Source of the DNA: Callorhinus ursinus
Lineage: Eukaryota > Chordata > Mammalia > Carnivora > Otariidae
Reading direction: 5' to 3'
Length of the DNA stretch: 64,000 nucleotides
Assembly (NCBI RefSeq): GCF_003265705.1
Contig: NW_020312817.1
Coordinates: 27,315,901 to 27,379,900 of the forward strand
The notes under the pieces are model-generated. The model did not search any database. It was not told the origin of the DNA and saw only the letters and a program-made list of their open reading frames with translations. Position 1 is the stretch's first letter, and each line of letters starts with the position of its first letter. Shown here piece after piece: positions 12,405 to 25,035 of the stretch. A program made the translations under genes and the position numbers.

Positions 12405-12582
12405 CACTGAGTACTTAGTTTGTTTCAGGTACAGTGCAAAACACTCCTCACGAATGACTATTTTGTCCTCATTGCCATGCCATGCTATTATGATTCCCAT
12501 TTTAAGAGGGAAGGAAACAGAGGCAGGGTTAAGTGACTTGTTCACGGTTGTATAACTAAAGCATGGTGGGGCCAGAATAGGT
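12405..12582 (-). repeat. MIR, antisense
   Basis: 'gagtacttagtttgtttcaggtacagtgcaaaac', 'attatgattcccattttaag', 'ggaaacagaggcagggttaagtgacttgttcacgg' and 'gtataactaaagcatggtgggg' are in antisense MIR order. Confidence 0.85.
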
Positions 12583-13185
12583 CAAGCTACATTGCTAAGG
12601 ATCTTTGCTGTCTTGAAAGGAAGGGTCAAGGTGGTGGTGGGACTTCCAGTGGAGTACAGTACTAGAGAGAAATCTGACCTTACCTCTCAACTGCAATGAT
12701 TAACAAAGCATCAGCGAAGTACCATTTCTTACAGCTCTGCAAGGACAGGGAAGGTACTTGTTGGTAGAAGAAGTAGGGTTCAAAGAGGATTACCTTGTGA
12801 AGTCAGTTTCGGTCCCTTTTGTTTGCCGTTGGGGCAGAATGTGGATGTACAGACTGGAATTAGTATGTGTGATCTGGGGAGAAGCCTGCTTGAGTCAGGG
12901 TTGCTCTCTTCAGGCTAGACAGACCTCTGCATGCCACGTGGGGGTCTGGTGGTGCCTCGTAACTGTCCAGGATTGCTGCACCTCTCAGTCGCAGCCCTTT
13001 CATGGAGCGTCCTTGTCCTGGAAGCTGTATGAATTGAGGTTTGTACTGTGCGCCTTTCCATGCGTGTATCACGCGTGACTCCCATTGGCGGTGATGGGGA
13101 AGGTGGGGACTCCTCCCTGGGCGCTTGGTGGTAGAGCTCAGGTCCTGTGGGGTGGTAACTAGTTAATTCTTCCTCCTCCTCTCTG

Positions 13186-13462
13186 GTCTGTGAGCTCCTT
13201 CAGGACAGATACTGTGTTGCTACTAGTAGTAACAGAGCCCATGTGTGTTCTAGGCGCTCCTGGTTTTATTGATGAGGAAGTAGAGTCCCAGAGGCAGAAA
13301 GAACTGCCTGAGATGACTCAGCCAGCGGCTGAGTTACATCAATGAGGCTGTCTGATGTGAACATCTCTGCACTTTTCACCCCTTCTATCTTGTCTTCATC
13401 TTTTTTATCTTTGCATTTCAGGCACATGGTACTTAATAAGTGTTGAATGAATGAATAATGCC
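13186..13462 (+). repeat. L2 3' end, sense, with a MIR antisense piece inside
   Basis: 'ctgtgagctccttcaggacagatactgtgtt' (13188-13218) and 'tttgcatttcaggcacatggtacttaataagtgttgaatgaatga' (13412-13456) are the two halves of an L2 3' end. Between them 'tgttctaggcgctcc' and 'gatgaggaagtagagtcccagaggcagaaagaactgcc..gatgactcagccagcggctga' read as antisense MIR, which suggests a MIR insertion into L2. Confidence 0.65.
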
Positions 13463-13824
13463 CATGGATGCTTCTAGGTGGAAGCTAACCATTGTTCTTA
13501 CCCGGGTATGAAGCAGAGTAGGAAAACAAATAGGAATAAGTGGCGAGAGCCCATGGTCCCGGGAGTCTGACTGGCAGCAGAAGGAAGCTCTGTGTTCTGA
13601 GTCTCCGCCCCGTCTGTGTCTCCACAGGTCTGGATTTTTCAGTCTCCAGTCTAACTTTTGAATCTGCTTCCAGAGCCCTGGCAGGGAAAGCTTTCCAAAC
13701 TTTCCTTGTTGCTGTTTGGATGTGGACTTGCAGTGTGATTCTTTATTCCAACATGCCCTGATGGGGCCTCATGCCACCCCTAGCTCCCTGAAAGCACAGT
13801 GGCCAGGCGGGGGGCACCTCTAGC

Positions 13825-13920
13825 TGTGTCACTGTGGACAGAGGTCATTTTTGGTGCACCTCAGGTTTCTCATCTGTAATGAAAGGGACTTGAAGTAGCA
13901 GGTTATCTGAATTAATAGTA
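13825..13920 (+). repeat. MIR fragment, sense
   Basis: 'agctgtgtcactgtggacagaggtca', 'cacctcaggtttctcatctgtaatgaaagg' and 'aattaatagtagtacc' follow the sense MIR middle. A short TG repeat follows at 13931-13955. Confidence 0.6.
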
Positions 13921-15484
13921 GTACCAGGTGTGTCTGTATGTGTGTGTGTGTGTGAGAAATTATTGACCTCTTAAATTGCAAAAAACACAAAAATACATAC
14001 ATACACAATTAGTTGTGCAATTCTTTGGGACTCTCCTCACCCAAAGCCCATCCATCTGCCAGTTATCCGATGGAGAGGATCTAGACTTTACTGGGTTCTG
14101 TCTCTCACAGTGTATGGCATGCCTGGATAATGTGGGCTTCCTTTGTTGTTGTTTTAAGCAAATTTAAGGAAAAGATAGTCTTGTCTCTTAGCACTTGAAC
14201 TTTTAGGCAAATAGCCTCTCCTCTGCTGTCCTTACCCGCTGCTTCCTTGCGTTGTATTCAATACACTTCTATCTCCTTAAAAAAAAAAAAAAGAACTCGT
14301 GAAATTCATAAACCTTAGAGCCTGTGTTTTGAAGTGCAAAAAAGAAAAAAAAAGACTTAGGGTTACAGTTTAGGCTCCTATCAAATAGGTGTTGACAACT
14401 GCGGACTTTAAGACTTCTGGATTATTCCTTCTGACTCTTGACTCCATGCTCTCATCATCTATATTACATACGAACGATGGGATAAAAGTGTTTTCCTTAG
14501 AGGAATAAATAGTGGAGAGATATTTCATGGGTGGAGTTCCAACCGTAGGGAAACATAAGTAATTTATCCTTAGTTTTTGTATAAATACTTGGTCAAGTCT
14601 TGAGGAGCTCCTGGGTGTGACAGAAAAGCTGGAAATCTTCCCTCGCCCTGGCTGTTCCTCTCTGCACGCAGGAATTATCCCTGAGGAGCCCCCATTCCCA
14701 CGACCCTAAACTCTGAAACTCTTCTCCCTTCTCTCCCCTTTTATGGGCCCGTCTGCTGCTAGTGCATTCTGTTCTTGTATAAATCCCACCCACCTGATGG
14801 GGCTGCTTTCGAGACCTGGGCTGCTCCTTCTTAGTGGGAAGATTTCAGTCGCTTCTAATTTTATATTTCCTTGATTTCCGTCACAGGTGGAGGGTAGGAA
14901 ATCTAAGGGGTAAGAGAAAGAGACCACCCCATAGGGCATCCCAAGCACTAGGAAACCACATGGTACCCACACCCATTCTAGCAGTCTCTAAAGTAGAAAG
15001 TACCTTTCGACAAACTAGCATTTTGCTCATAACGTTCTCACCAGTCCCTCATATATTTGAATCAAACCTTTGTTTCATGTGCATGTATTTTCAAAGGGAA
15101 ATAAGTGAGCAAAATCAAATATTTGGTTTACAGCAGTTAAGATGGTTAAATGCAAACGTTTTTGACTTGCCCCTCTTTCTCCTCCATAGTCTTCTGCTCC
15201 TGCTCTCCCTCCTATTCAGGGAGATAGAATTTGGCCCAAGGACTCTGGGATTTTATTTACTGCCTGGTGGAAACAGTTGGGAGGGAAAAAAAAAAGGCAG
15301 AACAATCCAAGCATTTTGAAACAGTTTCTTGGCAGTTTTTTTTTTTTTTTCTGGCAGCTAAGATAGGACTGCTCAAAATATTTTTTTAAAAAATGTTTTA
15401 CCTTCATGGGCTCTGCATTTGCCAGTGTAAATGTTTCCAAATTGTTCTCTTGATTTCTTTCTTAAGAACTCAGGCAACTGGTAT

Positions 15485-15487
<3 letters not shown>

Positions 15488-15516
<29 letters not shown>
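15488..15516 (+). repeat. (AC)n microsatellite
   Basis: About 14 uninterrupted AC units; likely polymorphic. Confidence 0.98.
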
Positions 15517-15518
<2 letters not shown>

Positions 15519-15881
15519 TGACTCCAGTTCTTTTGATTTTAAAAATGCAATTGTTTCTGTTGAGAAACCATTGCGAAGCTGCCATTATCAGAAGGCAACT
15601 AATGGAACTCCATGGAAGAGCCCTGTTACAGAAGTGAAGACCACAATGATGATCTCATAGCACTTGGCGTTTGTGGAAGTGTGGGCTTAGAACTTCGCAT
15701 CTCCCAGATCCCACATGGGTGGTTGAATGTGGGACTGAAAGATGCAGAAAGAGATCTTAATGGGATGAATGGGTTCTGGCGATAAAAGGGTAGTGGGTGA
15801 GCGATGTAAGTTAATGACCAACAGTTGGCAAAGGAGTTTTTCCCAGTTATTCATGTTTATGAGCTATTTGTAGTTATTTTT

Positions 15882-16070
15882 TTAAAAAGATTTTATTTAT
15901 TTATTTGACAGAGAGACAGCGAGAGAGGGAACACAAGCAGGGGGAGTGCGAGAGGGAGAAGCAGGCTTCCTGCTGAGCAGGGAGCCCGATGCGGGGCTCG
16001 ATCGTAGGACCTTGGAATCATGACCTGAGCCAAAGGCAGATGCTTAACGACTGAGCCACCCAGGCGCCAC
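15882..16070 (-). mobile_element. Can-SINE, antisense, left member of a tandem pair
   Basis: From TTTAAAAAGATTTTATTTATT to GAGCCACCCAGGCGCCAC. It has no matching duplication of its own at its right side. The 18-mer CTATTTGTAGTTATTTTT directly before it (15864-15881) recurs only after the second SINE (16284-16301). Confidence 0.95.
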
Positions 16071-16084
16071 TGGGCTGCTCGGTT

Positions 16085-16283
16085 ATTTTTTTTTAAAGAT
16101 TTTATTTATTTATTTGATAGAGAAAGCGAGGGAGCACAAGCAGGGGGAATGGCAGGCAGAAGGAGAGGGAGAAGCAGACTCCCTGCTGAACAAGGAGCCT
16201 GATGCAGGGCTCGATCCCAGGACCCTGGGATCATGACTTGAGCCGGAGGCAGATGCTTAATGGGCTGAGCCACCCAGGTGCCC
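16085..16283 (-). mobile_element. Can-SINE, antisense, right member of a tandem pair
   Basis: From TTTTTTTTAAAGATTTTATTT to GAGCCACCCAGGTGCCCC. Its right end abuts the second copy of the 18-bp outer duplication. About 14 bp of unassigned sequence ('tgggctgctcgg') separates it from the left member. A chance antisense frame (16106-16369) lies over it. Confidence 0.95.
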
Positions 16284-16539
16284 CTATTTGTAGTTATTTT
16301 TATTGATATTTCTGTAAGACAACTCTTTTGGGGTAGGTTTATTTTGCTGTTTGAAGTCTTAAAAGGCACTAGAAGGTTAAATACCTAATCTCGCCAAGCA
16401 GTAAGAGAGTAAAGATTTGGAGGGTTTTTTTGTTCTTCCCTTAAAACTTTTTACCTCTGTATCTTTCACATGTAAAAAAAATTGTTTTGCTTATTATTTT
16501 TTTTTATGCTGGATCTAGGACCAATAGTGGAAGATACTG

Positions 16540-16695
16540 GAAAAAGCAGTTGGCTCTAGATTTGTTTCTGCCATTGTTGAGAGTTAATTTTTTTTTATTT
16601 TGGGTAAGTTACTTAATTCCTCAGGCCCTCAGTTTCCCTATCTGTAGAATGACATGATTGAACTAGATGATATCCAGGTCTCTTTAAGCTGTCTG
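16540..16695 (+). repeat. MIR3-like fragment, sense
   Basis: 'ggctctagatttgtttctgcc', 'gggtaagttacttaattcctcaggccctcagtttccctatctgtagaatg' and 'gaactagatgatatccaggtctctttaagct' follow the sense MIR3 order. Confidence 0.75.
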
Positions 16696-17934
16696 AATAC
16701 TGCTTTTCATCAATGAAGTTATAGCTGGCCTTCTCGCAGAATGTAGAATACCAGACCATTATCACATGAATTGCAGACTTAGTCTGGGGAATTACACAAA
16801 GCCATTTACTGTAATTGGCTTGTCGTGCTCAGTGAGTACCACATAATGATGTTATTTTATTGTTCAGTGAGTTAGATTTTACAAATTCCCCAGCTGCCAG
16901 AAATGTGATGAATCCTGCTGGCCTTGGCAAACATACTGCTTTCCTGAGTTGCATCGCACATCGTAATAAACCTCATGGTTTTCTGAGCTAATGTGCGAGG
17001 TAATGCTATCTTCCAAATGGGGAAAAACTACATCTGTCCCTCTCTCTAAAGAGGACATATTTTTTTTTCCACTTTAAAAATAATTCCATTACCAAATGTA
17101 AACATGCATGTGATCGTTTCTAAATTTATACCCTATGCTTTTGCACTAGTGTAAGCAAATAGTTGTTATGAAACTGAAAACTAAGATCTTTATTACTTAA
17201 GGAATCTGATTACTTAAAAATTAACAGGAAATGTATCTCTTCCGTGCTTTTTAAAAAAAACAAAAACTAAACATATCCATGTAAAATATTAGTGATCTTG
17301 ATTGAAAGAAACATGTTTTTAAAAATATAGATGGGGAAGGTTTTTATTCTGGTGATGGTGATAGTGATAGACTTTTATCAGACTAAGCTTCCTGCAGATA
17401 ACATTTATAAACTCTTGGTAAAATACAGCGTCAGTGACCTGAAGATACCGGAGAGCAACTGAAAGTAGACAAATTGGAGAGGAGTTGATTCTTAAAAGCA
17501 ATGAATTGCATTTGGGTAAATTAACATATGTTTTGGTTTTGCCTGCTGGCATTCCCCAGTCTGTGCAGAGTGGGGTGGCTAGACCTAGAGCAGAAAGTGG
17601 CAGTTACTGACTCGAGTCAGAAGATGAATGGCATTTGTGACTGCCAGAGTGACTGCAGAGTCAGACACTTCCAGGAAAGGAAAGAGCCACAGCAGAGGAA
17701 GCCCCAACATCTGTATAGAAACTCTGCCCAAATTCCTGGCTGATCCATGGGGAGACGCTACGGTTTCCAGTGAAATGCAAAAGCTGGAAAGCTGAAGGAA
17801 CTGAGGAGTTCCAGCCAGTGCACACCATAGGGAAATAGAATTTGGAGTTTGAATCTAGCCAAGTAACTGTCTGGCCAAAATTCTTCAGAACAAGATAGTC
17901 TCTACACCATGATGTTCATAATACTCTTTCCATA

Positions 17935-18875
17935 ATATACTAATCATGAGAAAGAAAAGGAAATATGACTCCATCAAGAGAAGAAGCAGTCAGTAGAAAA
18001 CAACCCCAGGATGACTGAGATGTTGGAACTCATGCAATAGGACTTTCAAAGCAGCTCCTGTAAATAGTTTCAACTTCAAATGTCATAATGAAACAACAGA
18101 TGGGGAATTTTAATAGAAATAGAAAACCTGAAAGTGGAAGTAGGATAAAGATCAATGATGAAAGGAAGTTACCCCATCTGGAGAAAAGGGAAAAATGATA
18201 AAAGAAAAGTGGAAAGTCTCAGTACCGTTGGGATAAAATAAATTAATACATATGTATATGTAATCTCAGAAGGCGAGAAGGGAGAGCATGTGGCAGGGAA
18301 GAGGTTTGAAGAACTAATGGCTCAAGCAAGGTAAATACAAAGAAAACCACACCTAAGGCACTTCGGAGTAAAACAGCTGAAAATCAAAGATAAAAGATAA
18401 TTTATCTGGAAAGGAGACAGAGTAAAAGGATATATACAGTGGAACAATGATGGAAATGGTGGGTCACTTTTCATCAGGAACAAGGGAAATTATAAAGTGG
18501 TGAAACATTTTTCAGGTGCTGAAAAATCCAGTTATCTACTTGGAATTTTATATTCAAAGAAAAATCTTCACAAGTGAAGGTGAAATAAAGATATTTTCAG
18601 AAAAATGAGAATGGAGACCATTTGCTGTAGATTGGTACATCAAAAAATTCTGAAGAAGTTCTTCTGGCTGAAGGGAAATGACACCAGATGGGAACTGAGT
18701 ATAATAGCATGGGGATTTATTATATATGTAGATGTTAAAGTCTTACATTTTCATATATATTACAAGTGCTGTAGAGACTTCAAAGATAGTGAGATCCATG
18801 AAGTTTATTCTTACAAGGATGAGAGAGTTATCAATGGCAATTTTATGGTGCTTTTAGTTTTCAGAGTTTTTTAAT
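17935..18875 (+). mobile_element. HAL1/L1-like retroelement fragment, sense, decayed
   Basis: 'ccccaggatgactgagatgttgg', 'aaaacagctgaaaatcaaagataaaagataatttatctgg', 'cttttcatcaggaacaagggaa', 'gtgctgaaaaatcca..tatctacttggaattttatattca', 'cttcacaagtgaaggtgaaataaagatattttcag' and 'gaagttcttctggctgaagggaaatgacaccagatggg' are the ORF1 end and 3' region of a HAL1/L1-type element in sense order. The 89-residue frame at 18605 begins inside it and is a remnant, not a gene. Confidence 0.75.
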
Positions 18876-19064
18876 GTCATGTATTCACAGGATCATGCTC
18901 ACAGGATTGTTTGGGAGCAGGCATTTAGAAGATAATATGAAATTCAGATTAAGAAAGAGAAGGAGGTGGTGATAGCAGGTATAGATTAATCACATTAACA
19001 GGAACTAGTTGCACGAGCAGATTAAAATAAATTTTAATGTTTTCAAAGAACTAGGTCCTGGTTT

Positions 19065-19196
19065 CATTGATCTGTTGGATTGCCCTTGTGATGAGCACCT
19101 TGTATGGAAGTGTTGAACTGCTATTTTGTACACATGAAACTAGTATTATGTACATGGTAACGAACTGGAATTTAAATAAAAACAAAAATATTTAAC
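19065..19196 (+). mobile_element. L1 3' end, sense
   Basis: 'gtgatgagcaccttgtatggaagtgttgaa..', 'cacatgaaactagtattatgtacatggtaacgaactggaatttaaataaaaac' is a diverged carnivore-type L1 3' terminus with an A-rich tail. A Can-SINE inserted a few bases later. Confidence 0.75.
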
Positions 19197-19217
19197 TTCT
19201 GAGAGTTACTTTTTTTA

Positions 19218-19432
19218 AAGATTTTATTTATTTATTTGAGAGAGAGAGAGAGTGTGTATGTGCAGAAGCCGGGGGGTGGATGCGGAGGGGCAGGGAGAAG
19301 AAGAGGGAAAGAATCCCAAGACTCTGCACCCAGCTGGGAGCCCACCATGGGGCTCAATCTCACGACCCTGAGATTATGACCTGAGCTGAAACCAAAAGTC
19401 AGATGCTTAACGGAGCCACCCAGGCGCCCCAG
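19218..19432 (-). mobile_element. Can-SINE, antisense
   Basis: From AAGATTTTATTTATTTATTTGAG to GGAGCCACCCAGGCGCCCC. A perfect 18-bp target duplication, TGAGAGTTACTTTTTTTA, lies at 19200-19217 and 19433-19450. Confidence 0.97.
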
Positions 19433-19654
19433 TGAGAGTTACTTTTTTTAACTTGGTGACTCTGAGAGGGTAGGAGGGGAGAGGAGCCTGCTGATAACCT
19501 GGTCTACTAGGACCAGGAAGCAAGAGCCAGAGCTAATCTATATGTCTATTCATAATTCTGTAGAATCTGTAAGTAACTAGGTGATCAAAATCTGCCTGAT
19601 GGGGTTTTGTTGTTAAAACTTAAGCCCTCTTTAACAGTACCCCTTGCTTTCCAC

Positions 19655-20700
19655 ATATATCCAATAACAATCTGGAGGACAGTCTTCTGTATTTCTTATG
19701 CCCATATAGTCATGTCTGGCTATTTTTTTTTTATTTTTTAATAAACCATAGGGACATACTACATAAATGTTTCTGAATCATGATCTTCTCACTTAAAAGA
19801 GATCATAGAAACTCTTCCATAACATGGATATAATTCCTTTTAATGGTTATAATATTCTGTATTGTCAATGTTCTGATTAATTAGACGACTCTTTAACTAA
19901 AGGGCAGTTTGTTTCCGGTATTTTTTCTTTTTTTTTGCTATTATAAACAGCGATTCAGTAAACATGTCAAATATATCCTTACATACTACGTTTTTATTTC
20001 TTGTAAGTGAATCATAAAGAATGTGATTACTCGCCTAATGGGTATGTTCATTTTGAATTTAGGTTTTTCTAGGTTGGTTTCCAAATTCTGTTACCATTCA
20101 TATTTCTACCAGTGATGCTCAGAATACCCTCTTCCCGCTTTATATTCCTATCAGCAGGAATTGTCATTTTTGTTTCAAATTTTGTTAATTTGAAAAAATT
20201 AGCAAAGTAGATGTCAAAAGCAATTTTAAGTTTGTATCACTGGTGTGGTTGGGATGCCACAGTGTTTTAGATTTACCCTTCAGTGCACCTGGGTGGCTCA
20301 CTTAAGTTCTGACTCTTGATTTCGGCTCAGGTCATGATCTCAGGATCATGAGATCGAGCCCTGCGTCAGGCTCTGCGCTGGGTGTGGAGCCTGATTAAGA
20401 TTCTCTCTCCCTCTCCTTCTGTCCCTACCTCCCTCTTTCTAGTTTAAAAAAAAAAAAATTATTCTTCAGTAAATTGCCCATTCATATCCCTTGTCCATTT
20501 TCCTATGAGGTTTTGTTTTGTTCCTGTTGGGTTACCAGTTTTGTCATTAATTTAAAAGAGATCTCTGTATCTAATACCCTTATTTTTTATGTGCCTTGCA
20601 GATACTTTTTCTAATCTTGTATTTAGTGTCTTTTATAAAAGAGTCTTTTTATATACAAACCATTTCTGTTTCTTAAACTCAATATAATTTTCCCTGAAGT
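19655..20700 (-). mobile_element. Old L1M fragment, antisense, split by a Can-SINE
   Basis: 'gacatactacataaatgtttctgaatcatgatcttctcac', 'taacatggatataattcc', 'tttgctattataaacagcgattcagtaaacatg', 'aatgggtatgttcattttg', 'accagtgatgctcag' and, after the SINE, 'gcccattcatatcccttgtccattttcctat' follow an antisense L1 3' region into ORF2. Heavily mutated. Confidence 0.7.
20285..20460 (+). mobile_element. Can-SINE, older copy inside L1M
   Basis: GCACCTGGGTGGCTCAC head, 'ttcggctcaggtcatgatctcagg', CT-rich stretch and A12 tail. CTTCAGT occurs on both sides, a possible short target duplication. Confidence 0.9.
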
Positions 20701-22369
20701 CAAATTTGAGTTATTGGCTTAGAAATTCCAGTGGAAAAGGGGGCGGCTACTCTCAGAGCAAAGCTCTCCTAGTGTATATGGGAGCTGGAGAGGCACTTCC
20801 TTCATCACATTCTCTGAATAGACCTACCAAGCCAGGCCTTCAGTTGGATATGTACCAACCGAAGTTTATGAGTTCTTTTGTCCTGCACAGGAAGATCCAG
20901 TGTGGCATGATTTACTTGGTTGGATTTTGCTGCCTCTCATGTACTTTTGTACTCATTGTTCTCCAGACATATTGAAATAGCCATATTTTTTTCACCAGGT
21001 ATATTGGTTTTAGGAAAAAGCCCAACATTTCCAGCAGCGTGGATCTTGCAGGTCCTGTACGGCAGTGGGTATTTTGTTTCAGCTGGATCAAGCCCTAAAA
21101 GAGGATTGAAACAGATGTTTGAATTTGGTTAAATGCTTTCAATATTTATTACTTAGGTGACCTAGTTTAGCAGCAATTGTAATAGAAAAAAACAAGGCCA
21201 TTTGGGGAAAACAGAGTTTATTGCATTCACCTTAAAAATTGAAAGAATTTTCTTTTTTATGTAGCTTCAATGTGGGAAAATAAAATATTGAGAGATTCTC
21301 TTTCTACTTTAACAGATACCTAAATGTATACTACATTAAAAACAAATACATCCTATATGAAATATTTCTTAATGTGATTAGAGAACAGTTTTGGAGTTAG
21401 GGTTGTTGATGTGTTTATAACTGAATTTCAGAGCTGGGGGACTTGGGAGCTTGTCTCATAGATCCCTCTGCTTTATGGATAGGACTCTGACCCTTGGCTT
21501 ACAGATTCAGTGGTATGATTTTAATTTACCAAATCTGATTCAGTGCTGTTGATCCTTCCTCCACCTTGAATTCTGTGAATGCCTTGCCCTGGAGAAGTGA
21601 GCTCTTGGATCCTTGTACCCATTGCATCTGTCCTTGACACTCTCTAGATGCCCTTCAAAGAGCTCTGTGTAAGGAAGATGTTGGTAATCAGGAAGGGGGA
21701 AATAGTGAAAGAGTAGTTGTGTTTGACATGTTCCCACTATCTTGTTCTATTTTTCCAGGTTTACAGGTAATGAGAGGGAGTATATGAAGTTAGCATAAAC
21801 CCAAAAACCATGAATGTCTCTTCCTGCTGCCACCAGGGTCCATGATGGAGAGTTGACTAAAAAAATTCACATAAATATAACAGCTAACCACAATGCTGGG
21901 GAGGAAGAATTTGGAGAATGAGCACAATTAAGTATGAAAGTCTTCCTAGGCAAGTGGATAGAGGTTATTTCCCATGTCTGGCAAACAGGATGTTAATTCC
22001 TTCATTGCTGTAAGAGGAGGGTCATTGGAGAATGTAAAGCATTAGGCCTGCCGAGGCCGAAATCTCAGTGTGTTCAAGGAGTGGCTACTCAAAGAGTTTC
22101 AGAAAGCAGGAGGAAAAAAAGATTGAAGTGATAATATAGGGGACGGAACCATAGACCTGATCATTACCGTAGAATTGGTGTCTTAAACAGTTGGCTAAAA
22201 GGGGACAAGAACATACTTGGGATTTCCTGAGATGAACAAGTCTTATTGCTGTATTACCAGAAATCCTGGAGGCTGGAGGTCAGGGCCTAAGAAACCTGCC
22301 TTCTCCCTTCTTCTCTGACTGTAGTGCTATTTTTTTTTTTTTAAATAGATCTGGGATCTTTATTATGTA

Positions 22370-22965
22370 AGTTTTTTTTTCCTAATTGTGGTAAAACATA
22401 GATAACAAAATTTGCCATTTTAACCATTTTAAGTGTATAATTCATTAGCATTAATTACATTCAGGGCATCGTACAACTATCACCACTGTTTCCAAAACTT
22501 TCCTCACCCCAAACCAGAAACTTTGTACCTATTAAACAAAACTTTCATCCCTTATCCCTATTCATTCTACTTTGTGTCTATAAATTTGCCTATTCTAGGT
22601 ACCTCATAAAAATTGTACAAAATTTGTCCTTTTTAATCTGGCTTATTTCACTTGGCATAACATTTTCCAAGATCATAACATGTGTCAGAACTTCATTCCT
22701 TTGTAGAGTTGGATCATATTCCATTGTATGTATGTATCACAATTTGTTGATCCATTCATCTGTGAAGGGCATATCTTGGGTTGTTTCTACCTTTTTGACT
22801 ATTATGAATGATGCTGCAATGAACTTTGGTGTACAGTTGTCTTTTTGAGTACCTTGCCTTCAGTTGTTTTGGGTTTATACCTTGAGCGGAATTGCTAGAT
22901 CATACAGTCATTCTATGTTTTTTTGTTTGTTTATTTGTTTGAGGAACTACCAAACTCTATTTCAT
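22370..22965 (-). mobile_element. L1M 3' region, antisense
   Basis: 'aattgtggtaaaacatagataacaaaatttgccattttaaccat', 'aactatcaccactgtttccaaaac', 'attctactttgtgtctataaatttgcctattctagg', 'ttatttcacttggcataac', 'tcatattccattgtatgtatgtatcacaatttgttgatccattcatc' and 'tatgaatgatgctgcaatgaac' read as an antisense L1 3' UTR into the end of ORF2. Confidence 0.85.
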
Positions 22966-23264
22966 AGCAGCTGTGGTGCTGGGTTCCTTGACAGTTGCAA
23001 GCCCATGGAGGGCTTTCCTTTCTAAGTGTATCAGTATGAACAACTGACCTCAAGGTTGCTGAATGGGACTATAAATTCTGAACTCACAGTCTTAAAAGAA
23101 AAGATCTGAAGTTGCTTATAAAACTTTGAAACAAATGTTGCTTTTCTCTTAACTATACTGAGTCATTTCTGAATATGAACTCGAATATAACCAGAGGGGT
23201 GAAATTCTGTTTTTGTGCTGTCCTCCTTACCTAGTGGAGGAGAAAGAAAGAATTGACCACTCCA

Positions 23265-23450
23265 GAGGGTGTGTCAGGTATTGTGCTAGGTATTTCCACA
23301 CATTTCAGGAAAAAAAATGAAATCACATTTTGTGTTTGCCTTCATGTTAATGTTGTGAGGTGGATGTTATTACCCTTAGATTACAATGAGGACATTGAGG
23401 TAATTCTCCCCTTCCCATGGTAAGTAGTAGAGTCAGGATTTGATTCCTAA
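23265..23450 (-). repeat. MIR, antisense
   Basis: 'gtcaggtattgtgctaggtatttccacacattt', 'gttgtgaggtggatgttattacccttagattacaatgagg' and 'tagtagagtcaggatttgattcc' follow antisense MIR order. Confidence 0.75.
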
Positions 23451-24756
23451 AATTTGATTAAAAAACCTTGCAGTTGGCAGCTTCCCAAGAGGGTAGAAGC
23501 CTTATTGTTTACATTTTGGAATTTTTTTGGATTGTATTTAGGTTTCCTCTGGCCTTTCTTATTAGTCCAGATAAATCGATGACGACAGTTCCTTTTTAGT
23601 TTGTGTTCAGGGAGATTGTCTCAAATAACCAAATGTGCCAGCTCATTTTTGACAAACTAAGGACTTTAGTTATTAACAATATTTCCTTCCATGGTTACTT
23701 GCTAAATAACTTAATCCAGGTCAAGGTTCTGATGATTTTAGTCTTCTGGGTTTTTCAGGGCTGTTGAATAGTTACCTCATTCTTGGCAGATAGGATATCT
23801 GCCTCATTAGCATGTAGCCTCTGTAATTAGCGATAGGAGGAAAAAGGGGATATGCATTGCTGAAATTTTCCATTTCATCCTTTTTTTCCTCTCTCGGTGT
23901 TTGTTGGTCTCCTTTTTTCTTTTTGTGAATAAGTAACATTGCTATCTTACTCATAGAGTGTTTTCTCCTTTTCAGAGTACTTGTAAATATGTGATTTGAT
24001 ACAGGTTAAAAAAAATCACAAAAGGTAATTGTTGTAGGATATTTATATTTTGTAAACTCTTATAGAATAGTTTAAACACAAAAATAACAGAGAACATAGT
24101 ATAAAAATACCTCACAGTACCCACGCAGCAGTTTTCATGCTTAACCATCCAAAATTAGTTGTTTTGTTTATACTCAGTCTGCTTCTCTCCCTCCCTCTGA
24201 AATCAATCTATAAATGTTTCAGCATGTGTCTGTAAAAGATACGGGCCCTTAATAAGTAGCTGTAAGACTATTAGCCTATCCAAAACAAATAATATCAATA
24301 AAAATCCAGGCATTTAAATTTCCCTAAATGTTTCATAAGTACTTCCTACTTGTTCACATCAGGATCGAAACAATGTTCATCCACTGCAGTAGATCTATAT
24401 TTCTCAAATCTTTTAAACTCCTCTCTTTTTACTTGAAATTTCTTGCAGAACCTATAGATTTTGTTTGTTGTACCCCTGTAATGCTAACAGGTATTCTGCC
24501 CCGCTGAATTTCATATAAATGTGTATAGATCTAGAGGCTTGGTCAGATTTGAGTTTGATTTTTGATTGGACTTCTTCATAAGTAGGGTCCCGCTCTTCTA
24601 TCAGAACGCATTGTCTCTCTTTGTGATGTTAGCAGCCATTGGTGATCAGCACCTACGTTTTATAAGGGCTTGCAAACAATGGTGTTTTAATCCTGTTCCT
24701 TTTTTACTTCCTTTCCTCAATTATTTGACTGGGCTTCAGTTTGTATAGGGAAGGTA

Positions 24757-25035
24757 GTGGGCATATTAGGCTTCTCCAGAGAAACAGAACCAGCAAGGAT
24801 GCGCGTATATGTAAAGAGATTTATTGATGGGGAATAGACCCAGGTATAGACCCAGGAGAACGAGTGGTGCAGGTAAATTTCAAACAGTCTGCTAAGAGTT
24901 TGCTGTTAGCCAGGGAGGCCTTCAACTCACCCACATTATGAAGGGTCATCTGTTTACCTGGTGCAGTGACTTAAGCGTTAGTCTCATCCAAAAGTATCCT
25001 CCAAGTTGACATACAAAAATACCCATCACATGAGG
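24757..25035 (-). repeat. MLT2-like ERVL LTR, antisense, incomplete
   Basis: 'ttaggcttctccagagaaacagaaccagcaagga', 'ggccttcaactcacccacattatgaagggtcatctg', 'acttaagcgttagtctcatccaaaagtatcc' and 'caagttgacatacaaaaatacccatcaca' are the antisense blocks of an MLT2-type LTR, with the middle missing. A solo LTR remnant; no viral genes. Confidence 0.75.

Noticed and set aside
14834..15319. 161-codon + frame
   Set aside because: Begins at a GTG, has no recognised domain, and a T- and A-run-driven Leu/Phe/Lys content. No splice or promoter support.
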